Positions 50,230 to 59,752 of a stretch of DNA of 64,000 nt are shown piece after piece. Position numbers and translations under genes: made by a program. Position 1 is the first letter of the stretch. Each line of letters starts with the position of its first letter. The notes under the pieces were generated by a model, which had not been told where the DNA came from, ran no database searches, and saw only the letters and a list, made by a program, of their open reading frames with translations. The stretch lies in the NCBI RefSeq assembly GCF_963511525.1, contig NZ_CAUPIY010000004.1, forward strand, positions 124,001 through 188,000, written 5' to 3'. Origin of the DNA: Mobiluncus sp963511525. Its GTDB lineage: Bacteria; Actinomycetota; Actinomycetes; Actinomycetales; Actinomycetaceae.

Positions 50230-51378
50230 CTAGTCCTCTATCACGATGGCGTGGGCGGTTTCCCGGTCGATACGACCGAAGTTATAGAACGCGGCACAGG
50301 CCCCTTCGGGGGAAACCATGCAGGTCCCGATGGGTTTTTCGGGCGAACATGCGGTGCCGAACACTTTGCATTCCCAAGGTTTAATCCGCCCGGTCAACAC
50401 GGAACCGCATTCGCAGGCCGGCGGGTCAGGCACCCGCTGGCCGGGAACGTCAAACAGCCGCTCGGCGTCCCAGGCGGCAAACTCCTCAGAAATCCCCATG
50501 CCGGAATACGGCATCCACCCCAAGCCGCGCCACTCGAACGTGTCGCGGGTAGCAAACACGCGATCCAGCAACCGCAAAGCGGCCGGATTCCCGCCTTCGC
50601 GCACGACTCGGGAATACTGGTTTTCTACCCGAGCCTCGCCGCGGTCTACCGCCCCGCTGGTGTACTGGTCGATGAGCATCGCCACGGACTGCAAGATATC
50701 CAACGGCTCGAAACCGGTCACGACCACGGGTTTGTTGTATTCCTTGGGCAGGAATTTGAACGCGTCAGACCCCACCACGGTCGCCACGTGACCCGGCCCG
50801 ATGAACCCATCAATCCGCGTCTCATCAGCCCCGACAATAGCTCGCAAGGGCGGCTCAATTTTGACGTGGTTGGAAAACACGGAAAAGTTCCGCACCTGTT
50901 GTTTCTGGGCTGCCACCAGGGTCACGGCGGTGGAAGGCGCGGTCGTTTCAAACCCGATAGCAAAGAAAACAACCTGTTTATCCGGGTTTTCTTTGGCGAT
51001 TTTCAGGGCATCCAACGGGGAATACACGAACCGCACATCACAACCGCGCGCGCGAGCCTGCAACAAGGACCCTTGTGAACCGGGAACCCGCATCATGTCC
51101 CCGAAAGTCGTCAAAATCACGTCTGGCTGATTCGCCAGCCACAGCGCATCGTCCACCCGTCCCATCGGAATAACGCAGACCGGACAGCCGGGACCGTGAA
51201 TAAACTGGACGTTTTCCGGCAGTAAATGCTCCAACCCGTGGCGGTAAATCGTGTGGGTGTGGCCGCCGCAAATCTCCATAAACGCCAGCGGGCGTTCAAA
51301 ATGGGCGGCCTCAGCGTTGATGCGCCCTACCAGTTTCCGGGCGAACTCGGGGTCGCGAAATTCGTCAACGTACTTCAT
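50230..51378 (-). CDS. hypD: Hydrogenase maturation protein HypD
   Basis: 382 residues; iron-sulfur scaffold that helps assemble Fe(CN)2CO with HypC and HypE. Motifs: AFMEICGGHTHTIYRHG, FIHGPGCPVCVIP (thiol pair), FFAIGFETTAPSTA, and the C-terminal cluster-binding cysteines in CECGSVLTGRIKPWECKVFGTACSPEKPIGTCMVSPEGAC. Full length. It follows hypC on the same strand after 65 bases. It is the first host gene beyond the island. Confidence 0.97.
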   Translation of the reverse strand: MKYVDEFRDPEFARKLVGRINAEAAHFERPLAFMEICGGHTHTIYRHGLEHLLPENVQFIHGPGCPVCVIPMGRVDDALWLANQPDVILTTFGDMMRVPGSQGSLLQARARGCDVRFVYSPLDALKIAKENPDKQVVFFAIGFETTAPSTAVTLVAAQKQQVRNFSVFSNHVKIEPPLRAIVGADETRIDGFIGPGHVATVVGSDAFKFLPKEYNKPVVVTGFEPLDILQSVAMLIDQYTSGAVDRGEARVENQYSRVVREGGNPAALRLLDRVFATRDTFEWRGLGWMPYSGMGISEEFAAWDAERLFDVPGQRVPDPPACECGSVLTGRIKPWECKVFGTACSPEKPIGTCMVSPEGACAAFYNFGRIDRETAHAIVIED

Positions 51379-51443
51379 CTCGTGATTACTCTCTTCTCGA
51401 CAGATTCCTCGACAGACTTCCGTGCGGGCGCTGGTGAGCTGCC

Positions 51444-51713
51444 CTAATCCGCTGAAGTCGTCTTAAACTGTTCCAGTTCGCTCTCAAACTGGCCCAGTTT
51501 CTTAATTTGATCCAGGGTGGTGGCGGCTTCCGCTGCGTCAATCTTGGACATGGCGAAACCGACGTGCACCAGCACCCAATCGCCGACCTTGACGTCCTCG
51601 TCCATCAGCAAATCCGTGGAAATCATCCGTTCCACCCCGGACAGCGACACTTTCGCCCGTCCGCTTTCCGCCTCGTCAAATGCCACAATTTCGGCAGGCA
51701 CTCCTAAACACAT
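51444..51713 (-). CDS. hypC: Hydrogenase maturation chaperone HypC (first copy)
   Basis: 89 residues starting at ATG 51713 so that the essential cysteine is residue 2 (MCLGVPAEIV). The beta-barrel core VGDWVLVHVGFAMSKID is typical. A longer frame starting 6 codons upstream would bury the Met-Cys, so it is rejected. Partner of HypD in Fe-ligand assembly. Divergent from hypE. Confidence 0.95.
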   Translation of the reverse strand: MCLGVPAEIVAFDEAESGRAKVSLSGVERMISTDLLMDEDVKVGDWVLVHVGFAMSKIDAAEAATTLDQIKKLGQFESELEQFKTTSAD

Positions 51714-51774
51714 GGGCTGCTCCCCTTCCATAGACCTTTCCAGGTTACTTGCATTTCCCCAGTCCGTCCAAAAG

Positions 51775-52944
51775 ATGAAAAAAGTGAGTCGTTTGTGCGA
51801 TTATCAATGTGTGGATCCGAAAAACCGCCTGAACGAAGATGAACTGCAAGTGAACTCGAATATCGCGCGGGTACGCCGCCGCGGAATGCAGCTGAAAGAC
51901 GACTATGTGACGCTTTCTCACGGGGCGGGGGGGAAGGCTTCAGCAGCCCTGGTCGAACAGGTTTTCGTTTCCGGTTACGGCAACGAGGTGCTCGAGGAAC
52001 TGACCGATGCCGGGGTGCTTCCCCTAGCGGAACTGCTCACGGGTTTGACCGGGGAGGGCACAAGCCCGGTGGGCGGCAAACTCGCGATGTCTACCGATTC
52101 CTACGTGGTCAATCCGCTGGTTTTCCCCGGCGGCTCCATCGGGGAACTGGCGGTGAACGGGACAGTCAACGACCTGGCAGTCAGCGGGGCTATTCCGAAA
52201 GTTATCAGCGCCGGTTTCATCCTGGAAGAGGGCCTGCCCATCGCGGATTTGCGCCGGGAAGTCCAGGCGATGCGCGACGCCGCCGAGGCGGCGGGAGTGC
52301 GGATTATCACCGGCGACACCAAGGTCGTGCCCCAGGGTAGCGGCGACAAACTGTTCATCAACACGGCCGGGGTCGGGATTGTGCCGGCCGGCAGGGAACT
52401 GGGCGCCAGCAAAGTGCAGCGCGGGGACCGTTTGATTGTGTCCGGCGCGATTGCTGACCACGGTATGTCGGTCATGATGGCGCGGGGCGACCTGGCTATT
52501 CAGGCTCCTATTGAATCTGACACGAGGGCGGTTAATCACCTGGTCGAAGCCCTGATGGAGGCCGTCCCGGAAACCCGCTGGATGCGTGACGCGACCCGCG
52601 GCGGCTTGGGAACGGTGTTGAATGAGCTGGCGATCGCGACCGGCTGGGGTATCGCCGTCGAGGATGAAGCTGTGCCGGTGCACGAGATGACTCGTGGCGC
52701 ATGCGACATGTTGGGGATTGACCCGATTTATGTCGCTAACGAGGGCATGTTTGTGGCGGTGGTTCCGGCTGACCAGGCCGATGCGGCCGTGGCGGCGCTG
52801 CGGAAACTGCCCGGCGGCGAGGAAGCGGCGAATATCGGTCGGGTCGTGGCCAAACCGGAGTCCTCGGTCGTGATGGTAACCGCGTTTTCTGGCACCCGCA
52901 TGATAGATATGCTGGTCGGCGACCCGCTGCCGCGGATTTGCTGA
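51775..52944 (+). CDS. hypE: Hydrogenase maturation protein HypE
   Basis: 390 residues from ATG 51775; dehydrates HypF-made thiocarboxamide to the thiocyanate cyanide donor. The core begins YVTLSHGAGGKASAALVEQV and includes PLVFPGGSIGELAVNGTVNDLAVSG. The C-terminus LPRIC ends in the obligatory cysteine that carries the carbamoyl group. A start at ATG 51889 (351 residues) is closer to the family's usual length; neither has a strong ribosome site. Confidence 0.93.
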   Translation: MKKVSRLCDYQCVDPKNRLNEDELQVNSNIARVRRRGMQLKDDYVTLSHGAGGKASAALVEQVFVSGYGNEVLEELTDAGVLPLAELLTGLTGEGTSPVGGKLAMSTDSYVVNPLVFPGGSIGELAVNGTVNDLAVSGAIPKVISAGFILEEGLPIADLRREVQAMRDAAEAAGVRIITGDTKVVPQGSGDKLFINTAGVGIVPAGRELGASKVQRGDRLIVSGAIADHGMSVMMARGDLAIQAPIESDTRAVNHLVEALMEAVPETRWMRDATRGGLGTVLNELAIATGWGIAVEDEAVPVHEMTRGACDMLGIDPIYVANEGMFVAVVPADQADAAVAALRKLPGGEEAANIGRVVAKPESSVVMVTAFSGTRMIDMLVGDPLPRIC

Positions 52945-52996
52945 CTTAAAAAGCCTGCGAGAATCTCGGTATATATACACCCGGATTGTATTTATA

Positions 52997-53052
52997 GGGG
53001 GAGAATAGCCGGGTAGCTGCCATTATTGGCAGCAATCGGGCTATTCTCCCCC
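52997..53052. terminator. Long hairpin between hypE and hypF (repeat D copy 2)
   Basis: GGGGGAGAATAGCC...GGCTATTCTCCCCC with a TTAT loop and a short internal mismatch, followed by TTT. It is a near-copy of the hairpin at 45139-45188. It lies between convergent genes and probably terminates both. Confidence 0.75.
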
Positions 53053-53116
53053 TTTAAGCCCCACTCGCCCGGTAGCATCGGCGAGATTACCAGAGTTGGC
53101 GCCGCAGAAACGCCCC

Positions 53117-55411
53117 TCAGCACGCTCCGAGAACCGCCGCCCACGCTTGCCCCAGGCTGAGGCCCCCATCGTTGGGCGGCACGTTGCGGTGGGTCAGCAC
53201 CCGGTATCCGCTCTCCTCCAAGAAATCCACAAAATGCCTGGTGAACAGCCGATTGAGGGCGACCCCGCCGGTCAGTCCCACCGTTTTCGTGTCGGACTGT
53301 TCGGCGGCTTCACGGGCCTGATTCCCCAGCAGCTGCGCCAAGCCCACATGGAAGGCCCAAGCCCGCTGGCCGACCGGCCGGTCAGTCTCGCCCAACTGCT
53401 CGACAAGCTCCAGGTAGCCATCCACCTGCGGCAAACCCGCCTCCGGGTGGGCTTTCGCCCAGCTGGTGGCCACACGCTCCAGCTCCATCGCGGCCTGGGC
53501 CTCATAGGTCACCTCGGTGCGAATCCCTAAAATCGCCGCGGCCGCATCGAACAGCCGTCCGCAACTGGTGGTCTCAGTCACCCCGAAACCGCTGGCCAGC
53601 TGGCTTTTCACCAGTTCCAGTTCGGTTGATTTGCCTTGCCGCGCCCCGATTTCGGCGCTGATTGCCTCCGTAACCCAGTCCAGGCCCCAATCCTGGGCAA
53701 TCCCCAACGCGACCCGCCAGGGATAGCGCACCGCCCGGTCGCCACCGACCAGGCTGAAAGTCGGCACGTGCGCACTTCGCTGCCACTGCGAACCCTTAAT
53801 GTCCAGGACTTCTCCGCCCCAAATGGTGCCGTCTGTTCCGTAGCCGGTGCCGTCCACCGCCACCACGACCGCCGGATCGAGCCAGGAATGCTCCGCCAAC
53901 AGGGAATAGGCGTGGGCGACGTGATGCTGCACCTGGGCCAGTTCGATGTCATGAGCGGTGGCGTAGCGCTCGGCCCAGCTGACCGTGGAATAGTTCGGGT
54001 GCAGGTCACACACGATTTTTTCGGGTTGTTGCCGCTGGAAGTTCAGCATTTGTGTCACGGCCCGTCCGAACGCCTCCTGGCTGGCGAGAGTGCCCATATC
54101 GCCGATATGTCCCGAAATATGCGCCCAGCTCCCGTGTGCTAGGCAGAAAGTATTTTTTAGTTCTCCCCCCACCGCCAAAGTCGGCACGGTAGCCGGCCGC
54201 GACAACGCCACCGGCAGCGGCGCGTAGCCCCGAGAGCGCCGCGAAGGAATGGTGACCTGCGAGTTTGCCAGAAATACGGAGTCCTCCATCGGCAGGTGAA
54301 TGTCGCGGTCGTGAAACACGAACGCATCGACTATTCCTGCCAGCCGCTCGGCGGCATCCTCGTTCGTGAAACACAGCGGTTCTCCCGCCAGGTTTCCCGA
54401 TGTCGCCACCAGCGCCATCTGGGCACATTTCCCGCTTAACAACTCCAGGTGCAGCGGCGCGTAGGGCAGCAAAATCCCCACGTCCCCCAGCCCGGGAGCA
54501 ATCGCGGGGGCTAGGTCATATTCCGGCCCGAAAGGCGCAATCACAATGGGCCGAGCAGCAGTTTGCAGCGTGCGCAGCTGGTCCGCATCAAGCTGAGCCA
54601 GCCGGGCCGCGGCCGCAGCATCCCCCACCATGACCGCAAACGGCTTATCTCCCCGATTTTTCCGTTTCCGCAGCAGCGCGACCGCCTCTTCGTTGCGGGC
54701 GTCACACATGAGGTGAAAACCGCCGATGCCTTTCACCGCCAGGATTTCCCCGGCACACAGCCGCTGGCGGGCTTCGTCCAGAGCCGCGGCTATCAACGGG
54801 CGGCGATCCCCCGCGGGCGGGCGCAAGTCCGGGGCGTCAGCCGGGCTGACCCACAGCACCGGCCCGCAGTCGTAGCAGCTGACAGGCTGGGCGTGATAGC
54901 GCCGGTTGGTCGGGTTCGTGTATTCCTCGTGACAAGCGGGGCACATGGGAAACTTCACCATGGTCGTGGTGTCGCGGTCATAAGGGAGGTCCACCATGAT
55001 GGTGGCGCGTGGCCCGCAGTTTGTGCAGGTGGTGAAGGGGTAAAGGTAGCGTCGGTTCGTCGGGTCAGCCATTTCCGCTTGGCAGTCGGGACAGGTGGCG
55101 GTGTCTGGAGGAATCAGGGTGCGGGCGCCGGAGCGACGGCGGGAGGGCACAATACGAAACTCAGTTTCGTCCTCCTGCTCAGGCATGTCCTTGGACACGT
55201 TGCGCAGCACGCTGGCCAGCGGCGGCAGGGTCGCCAGCATGGTTTCCATGAAACCCTCCACCGCCGCGAGCGTGCCTTGGGCCTCGATAAACACCGACTC
55301 GTCGTCATTGCCCACGAAACCGGTGATGGGGAACTGGGCGGCGACCTGCGCAACGTGGGGGCGGAAACCGACTCCCTGCACCACACCCCGCAGCTCGTAA
55401 GCTCGGCGCAT
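53117..55411 (-). CDS. hypF: Carbamoyltransferase HypF
   Basis: 764 residues; transfers carbamoyl phosphate to the HypE cysteine. Domains in order: acylphosphatase-like (ELRGVVQGVGFRPHV), two zinc fingers (CPDCQAEM...CTNCG and CPACHEEY...CYDCG), a YrdC-like domain (EILAVKGIGGFHLMCDA), and a Kae1-like domain with HHVAHAYS and VAVDGTGYGTDGTIWGGE. ATG 55411 has a perfect AGGAGG site; the open frame 10 codons upstream is disregarded. Divergent from hypA. Confidence 0.97.
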   Translation of the reverse strand: MRRAYELRGVVQGVGFRPHVAQVAAQFPITGFVGNDDESVFIEAQGTLAAVEGFMETMLATLPPLASVLRNVSKDMPEQEDETEFRIVPSRRRSGARTLIPPDTATCPDCQAEMADPTNRRYLYPFTTCTNCGPRATIMVDLPYDRDTTTMVKFPMCPACHEEYTNPTNRRYHAQPVSCYDCGPVLWVSPADAPDLRPPAGDRRPLIAAALDEARQRLCAGEILAVKGIGGFHLMCDARNEEAVALLRKRKNRGDKPFAVMVGDAAAAARLAQLDADQLRTLQTAARPIVIAPFGPEYDLAPAIAPGLGDVGILLPYAPLHLELLSGKCAQMALVATSGNLAGEPLCFTNEDAAERLAGIVDAFVFHDRDIHLPMEDSVFLANSQVTIPSRRSRGYAPLPVALSRPATVPTLAVGGELKNTFCLAHGSWAHISGHIGDMGTLASQEAFGRAVTQMLNFQRQQPEKIVCDLHPNYSTVSWAERYATAHDIELAQVQHHVAHAYSLLAEHSWLDPAVVVAVDGTGYGTDGTIWGGEVLDIKGSQWQRSAHVPTFSLVGGDRAVRYPWRVALGIAQDWGLDWVTEAISAEIGARQGKSTELELVKSQLASGFGVTETTSCGRLFDAAAAILGIRTEVTYEAQAAMELERVATSWAKAHPEAGLPQVDGYLELVEQLGETDRPVGQRAWAFHVGLAQLLGNQAREAAEQSDTKTVGLTGGVALNRLFTRHFVDFLEESGYRVLTHRNVPPNDGGLSLGQAWAAVLGAC

Positions 55412-55530
55412 CTCTAACCTCCTGTCCTCAATCTGGTTCACCCCTAAGCCTAGTAGCTCTCACGTCCCAGAGCGGAAAACGGTAAGGTGGAATGCGCCGC
55501 GAGGAACCCAAAACCTAGTGAGGAGACACT

Positions 55531-55881
55531 ATGCACGAAGTCGCCCTGTCCCAGCAACTCGCTCGCGTGGTAGCGCGCGGGGCGGCGGGACGCGAAGTAT
55601 TGTCTGTCCAGGTAGAAGTCGGGCATCTGCGTCAGGTCGTGCCCGAGGCGCTGCGTTTTGCCTGGAGCGCGGTGCGAAAGAACACCCTCCGGGGTCCCGC
55701 CGAACTGCAGATCACGGAAATCCCGGCAGTCGTCGTGTGCCGGGAATGCCAGGCGAAAACGCAGCTGGGCGAGTACCTGGATTTCCGTTGCGGCCAGTGC
55801 TCTTCACGCGATGTCCAGACAATCAGCGGCGAAGAGTTTAGAGTGGTATCGATAGATGTCACGCCAGAGAGGAATCACTAA
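55531..55881 (+). CDS. hypA: Hydrogenase/urease nickel chaperone HypA (first copy)
   Basis: 116 residues. MHE at the start provides the nickel-binding His2; the zinc site is formed by CRECQ and CGQC. It delivers nickel with HypB to the large subunit. An AGGAGA site precedes the ATG. It ends 1 base before the hypB start. A second, different HypA lies at 61741-62139. Confidence 0.95.
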   Translation: MHEVALSQQLARVVARGAAGREVLSVQVEVGHLRQVVPEALRFAWSAVRKNTLRGPAELQITEIPAVVVCRECQAKTQLGEYLDFRCGQCSSRDVQTISGEEFRVVSIDVTPERNH

Positions 55882-55882
55882 G

Positions 55883-56671
55883 ATGGGACGTTTTCATCGC
55901 CACGACGACGGCACAGTACACGAACATGACCACGGGGAGCACCCCCACCACCACGACCACGGCGAGTACGTGGCCGACCCGGAAGTCATCGGGGATCACT
56001 CGGGATACGACACTGAACGCGAACGCATCGAGATTCTGGAAGACATCTATGCGGAAAATGACCACCTAGCCCAGCACAACCGGGAATCTTTCGCCGAACA
56101 CGGGGTGAAAGTCGTTAATCTCATGAGTTCACCAGGGTCGGGCAAGACGACTTTGTTAGAGCGCACTTTGGCGCAGCTGCAGGGCAAACTGCGGGTCGGG
56201 ATTATTGAAGGCGATATTGAGACGCCCCTGGATGCCGAGCGTTTGGGCGGTTACGGCGCCCAGATTTCGCTGTTGAATACCGGTCACGGTTTCGGCGGGG
56301 AATGTCACTTGGATGCCCCGATGGTGCATCATGCTCTGGAAGAATTGGATCTCAGCCAGCTGGATTTGGTCATTATCGAAAACGTGGGCAACTTGGTGTG
56401 CCCGGCCGAATTCGATGTCGGTGAAACCGCGAAAGCTATGCTGTTCTCAATCACGGAGGGCGAGGACAAGCCGTTGAAGTACCCGGTCATGTTCCGCTCG
56501 GTGAAGATTGTGGTGGTGAACAAGATGGATTTGGCTCCCTACCTGAACTTCGACATGGACAAGTTCCGTGGCTACCTCGAACAGGTCAATCCGGGCGTGA
56601 AAGTTATCGAGATTTCTGCTCAGAATGGTGACGGTGTCGACGCGTGGGTTAAATGGCTGGAAGAACTTTAA
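55883..56671 (+). CDS. hypB: Hydrogenase nickel incorporation GTPase HypB
   Basis: 262 residues. A His-rich N-terminus (HRHDDGTVHEHDHGEHPHHH) can store nickel; the SIMIBI GTPase core has P-loop SSPGSGKTTLLERTL, GDIETPLDAERL, ECHLDAPMVHHAL (metal Cys/His) and NKMD. ATG 55883 is preceded by GAGAGGAA; the upstream frame overlaps hypA. No terminator is clear before the hydrogenase structural genes, which begin 127 bases downstream. Confidence 0.96.
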   Translation: MGRFHRHDDGTVHEHDHGEHPHHHDHGEYVADPEVIGDHSGYDTERERIEILEDIYAENDHLAQHNRESFAEHGVKVVNLMSSPGSGKTTLLERTLAQLQGKLRVGIIEGDIETPLDAERLGGYGAQISLLNTGHGFGGECHLDAPMVHHALEELDLSQLDLVIIENVGNLVCPAEFDVGETAKAMLFSITEGEDKPLKYPVMFRSVKIVVVNKMDLAPYLNFDMDKFRGYLEQVNPGVKVIEISAQNGDGVDAWVKWLEEL

Positions 56672-56798
56672 ATAAATCATTTCTCTTTTGCGAAAAGACG
56701 CCAAGATTTTTACCCAATTTTTAGGCTCAACTGCGAAAACGCGGTAGGATGATAGCATGGACGTTGTTGTCCATTTCGATACTATTGAGGGACCGCAT

Positions 56799-58010
56799 AT
56801 GAGCTATGAGATTAAACCTTGGCGGGCGGGTACGCTCGCAGACAACCTTGCCAGTGCTGGCGTGAGCCGACGTGACTTTGTCAAGTTCTGTGCCGGTTTG
56901 GCGGCTATCTTCGCGGTAGGGACTCCCGAGCTAGCGCACGCCTCTGCGGCACGGACTGCTGGCGAAGAACTGGCCGACAAGCTGGGAGCTATTACGAAAC
57001 CGAACGTGGTCTGGCTCCAGCTACAGGAATGCACCGGTTGCATGGAATCTACGCTGCGCTCCGGCGGCACCACGGTGGAAGAAGTCGTCCTAAATCTGCT
57101 ATCCGTCAACTACAACGAACTCGTAATGGCCGCTTCCGGAGAAGCCGCCGAAAAGGCCTTGGCCGACACGAACGCGAAGGAACACATCCTGGTCGTCAAC
57201 GGTTCCATTCCGCTCAAGGACGGTGGCATCTATTGCACTATCGGTGGGAAGTCTGCCGAGCAGGTGCTGCGCGAATCCGCTGAGAATGCCACCATGATTC
57301 TGGCGGTCGGGGCCTGCGCGGTCTTTGGCTCAGTGCAGGCCGCCAAGCCCAACCCCACCGGCGCGGTCGGGGTTGATGAAATCATCAAGGACAAGCAGGT
57401 CATCAACGTGTCCGGTTGCCCTCCGATTGGGGAAGTCATCACCGCCTCCCTGGCTTACATCCTGACCCACGGCAAAGCCCCCGAGCTTGACTCCGAGGGT
57501 CGCCCGCTGTTCGCCTACGGCCAGCGCATCCACGACTCGTGCCCACGCCGCCCGCACTTCGACGCCGGGCAATACGTGCGCACCTTCGACGATGCCGGAG
57601 CCCGCGAAGGCTGGTGCCTCTACGATGTGGGCTGTAAAGGACCTTCCACCTTCAGCCCCTGCCCGATTTTCCAGTGGAACCTCAAGGCTGGCTGGCCTAT
57701 CGGCGCTGGTCACCCCTGTATCGGTTGTACTGAACGTGATTTCTACGATCGTTTCACGCCTTTCTACCAGAAACTGCCCACGGTTCCGGGCTTCGGCGTG
57801 GAGGCCACCGCAGAAAAGATTGGTCTGGGCTTGACCGGTGTCGTCGCTGCTGGCGTGGCGGTTCATGCCGGTGTGACCGCTGCTCGTGCCGCCGCCGACC
57901 GCAAAGCCACCAAGAACTCCCCGATGGCCGCATTCGGCGATGCCCCCACCGATTCCCCCAGCCCGTCATCAACCGGGCAAGCTACTGAACAGAACAGCGA
58001 GGCTAAGTAA
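56799..58010 (+). CDS. hyaA: [NiFe] uptake hydrogenase small subunit (group 1), Tat-exported
   Basis: 403 residues. The twin-arginine signal is SRRDFVKFCAGLAAIFAVG. The proximal cluster motif ECTGCMES has Gly where oxygen-tolerant enzymes have the extra Cys. The distal cluster is in HDSCPRRPHFD...GWCLYDVGCKGP, and the medial in CPIFQWN...HPCIGCTE. A C-terminal hydrophobic helix (IGLGLTGVVAAGVAVHAGV) anchors it in the membrane, followed by a disordered tail. ATG 56799 (GAGGG site) is preferred to 56757. Its stop overlaps the large-subunit start by 1 base. Confidence 0.96.
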   Translation: MSYEIKPWRAGTLADNLASAGVSRRDFVKFCAGLAAIFAVGTPELAHASAARTAGEELADKLGAITKPNVVWLQLQECTGCMESTLRSGGTTVEEVVLNLLSVNYNELVMAASGEAAEKALADTNAKEHILVVNGSIPLKDGGIYCTIGGKSAEQVLRESAENATMILAVGACAVFGSVQAAKPNPTGAVGVDEIIKDKQVINVSGCPPIGEVITASLAYILTHGKAPELDSEGRPLFAYGQRIHDSCPRRPHFDAGQYVRTFDDAGAREGWCLYDVGCKGPSTFSPCPIFQWNLKAGWPIGAGHPCIGCTERDFYDRFTPFYQKLPTVPGFGVEATAEKIGLGLTGVVAAGVAVHAGVTAARAAADRKATKNSPMAAFGDAPTDSPSPSSTGQATEQNSEAK

Positions 58011-59752
58011 TGGCAGAGAAAGTTCTCATTGATCCGTTGACCCGTATTGAGGGTCACCTGCGTATCGAGATGGAAACCGAAGGCAAACAAATTAAGAAAG
58101 CCTGGAGCGTCAGTACCCAGTTCCGCGGCATTGAAACCATCGTCCAGAACCGCGATCCCCGTGACGTGTGGGCTTTTGTCCAGCGGATTTGTGGGGTTTG
58201 CACCTCGGTACACGCCATCGCTTCCATCACCGCGGTAGAGAATGCGATTGGTTCAGAGCCGCCGGAGAATGCGCGGTTGATTCGCTCCCTGGTTCTGGGT
58301 TCGCAAGAAATCCAAGACCACGTCATTCACTTCTATCATCTGCACGCCCTGGACTTCGTCAACGTGGTGAACGCCGCCAAAGCCGACCCCCAGAAAACTC
58401 TGGAGTTCGCTCATTCCATCGGCTCGAAGTGGCGTGGCAACAACCTGAAGCGTTTCACGGAAGTTCGGGACACGGTGCAGCAGGTGCTGGATTCCGGCCA
58501 GCTGTCGATTTTCACCGGCGGCTACTGGGATCACCCCGACTACCGCCTACCTCCCGAAGCTGATTTGATGTGCGTCGCCCATTACCTGGACGCCCTGGAT
58601 TTCCAGCGTTCTATGATTCGCATCAACACGGTGTTCGGCGGCAAGAACCCCCACCCGAACTTCCTGGTGGGCGGCATGGCTTGCTCTATCGACCCGAACT
58701 CGTCAGAATCCATCAACCAGGTCCAGCTGGACCAGATTAAGACCTGGATTGACGAAATCATCGAGTTCGTCAATGACTGCTACTATCCCGATGTTTTGGC
58801 TGTGGCCGGGGTTTACAAGGATTACTTCGATATTGGCGCGACCCACCCGAACTACCTCGCGGTCGGTTTGGCCGGCTCGACTTTCGGCGGAGATCCCAAC
58901 AAGTCCCGCATCTCTTCTGCGCACACGGCAATCAAGCCGGGTGTCATCATGGACGGAGACATCACCAAGGTTCTCCCCTTTGATCCGCACAAGATCGAAG
59001 AGTTCGTCAGCTCTGCCTGGTACGAATACTCGGTGGGTGACGATAAAGGTTTGACCCCGGACAAGGGTGAAACCACCGTCAATTACACCGGCCCCGAACC
59101 ACCTTTTGAGTGGTTGAGCGACAACGATAAATACACTTGGTCGAAAGCGCCGCGCTACGACGGCAAGCCGATGCAGGTCGGTCCGGTGGCGCGCATGATG
59201 TTGGCCTACGCTCAGGGATACGAACCCGTCAAAGAGTTAGTTGATGGGGCTATCGAAGCCCTGGGGATTACCCCGGCACAAGTCAACTCCACGATGGGTC
59301 GGACGTTTGCCCGCGCCGCCGAGGCCAAGGTTTCCTCCCAACTGCTGTTGGAGGACTACAACGCCTTGGTCGACAACATTAAGGAAGGCCGGATTGACGT
59401 TTTCGATGCCAGCAAGTGGGAGCCCTCCAGCTGGCCGGCACAGTGCCAGGGTTACTCGTTTGTCGAGGTCGCCCGCGGCAACCTATCTCACTGGGTCTCC
59501 ATTAAGGACGGCAAGGTCGAGCGGTACCAGGCGGTCGTGCCTACCACCTGGCTGGCCGGGGGACGTGACGCTAACGGCGTGACCGGCCCTTACGAAGAAT
59601 CCTTGATGGGCAGCGGAACTCACCCGCTGGTCGATCCGAAAGCTCCGCTGGAGCCGATGCGTACCATCCACTCCTACGATCCGTGTATGTCCTGCGGGGT
59701 ACACATCCTCGATCCGGACGGAAATCTGATTGGTGAGGCGGTGACCTCATGA
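58010..59752 (+). CDS. hyaB: [NiFe] uptake hydrogenase large subunit
   Basis: 580 residues; holds the Ni-Fe site. L1 motif QRICGVCTSVHA and L2 motif DPCMSCGVH provide the four nickel-ligand cysteines. Processing would occur after the L2 His, removing a 15-residue tail (ILDPDGNLIGEAVTS), consistent with the protease gene downstream. IDPLTRIEGHLRIE opens the protein. No signal peptide of its own, so it would be exported with the Tat-bearing small subunit. It overlaps the cytochrome gene by 4 bases. Confidence 0.97.
   Translation: MAEKVLIDPLTRIEGHLRIEMETEGKQIKKAWSVSTQFRGIETIVQNRDPRDVWAFVQRICGVCTSVHAIASITAVENAIGSEPPENARLIRSLVLGSQEIQDHVIHFYHLHALDFVNVVNAAKADPQKTLEFAHSIGSKWRGNNLKRFTEVRDTVQQVLDSGQLSIFTGGYWDHPDYRLPPEADLMCVAHYLDALDFQRSMIRINTVFGGKNPHPNFLVGGMACSIDPNSSESINQVQLDQIKTWIDEIIEFVNDCYYPDVLAVAGVYKDYFDIGATHPNYLAVGLAGSTFGGDPNKSRISSAHTAIKPGVIMDGDITKVLPFDPHKIEEFVSSAWYEYSVGDDKGLTPDKGETTVNYTGPEPPFEWLSDNDKYTWSKAPRYDGKPMQVGPVARMMLAYAQGYEPVKELVDGAIEALGITPAQVNSTMGRTFARAAEAKVSSQLLLEDYNALVDNIKEGRIDVFDASKWEPSSWPAQCQGYSFVEVARGNLSHWVSIKDGKVERYQAVVPTTWLAGGRDANGVTGPYEESLMGSGTHPLVDPKAPLEPMRTIHSYDPCMSCGVHILDPDGNLIGEAVTS

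Noticed and set aside
51790..51808. FNR-like sequence (TTGTGCGATTATCAA) near the hypE start
   Set aside because: Half-site spacing is one base off the FNR consensus and it lies inside the predicted coding region if ATG 51775 is used.
55095..55400. Plus-strand open frames over hypF
   Set aside because: Shadow frames of a clearly assigned gene with poor composition.
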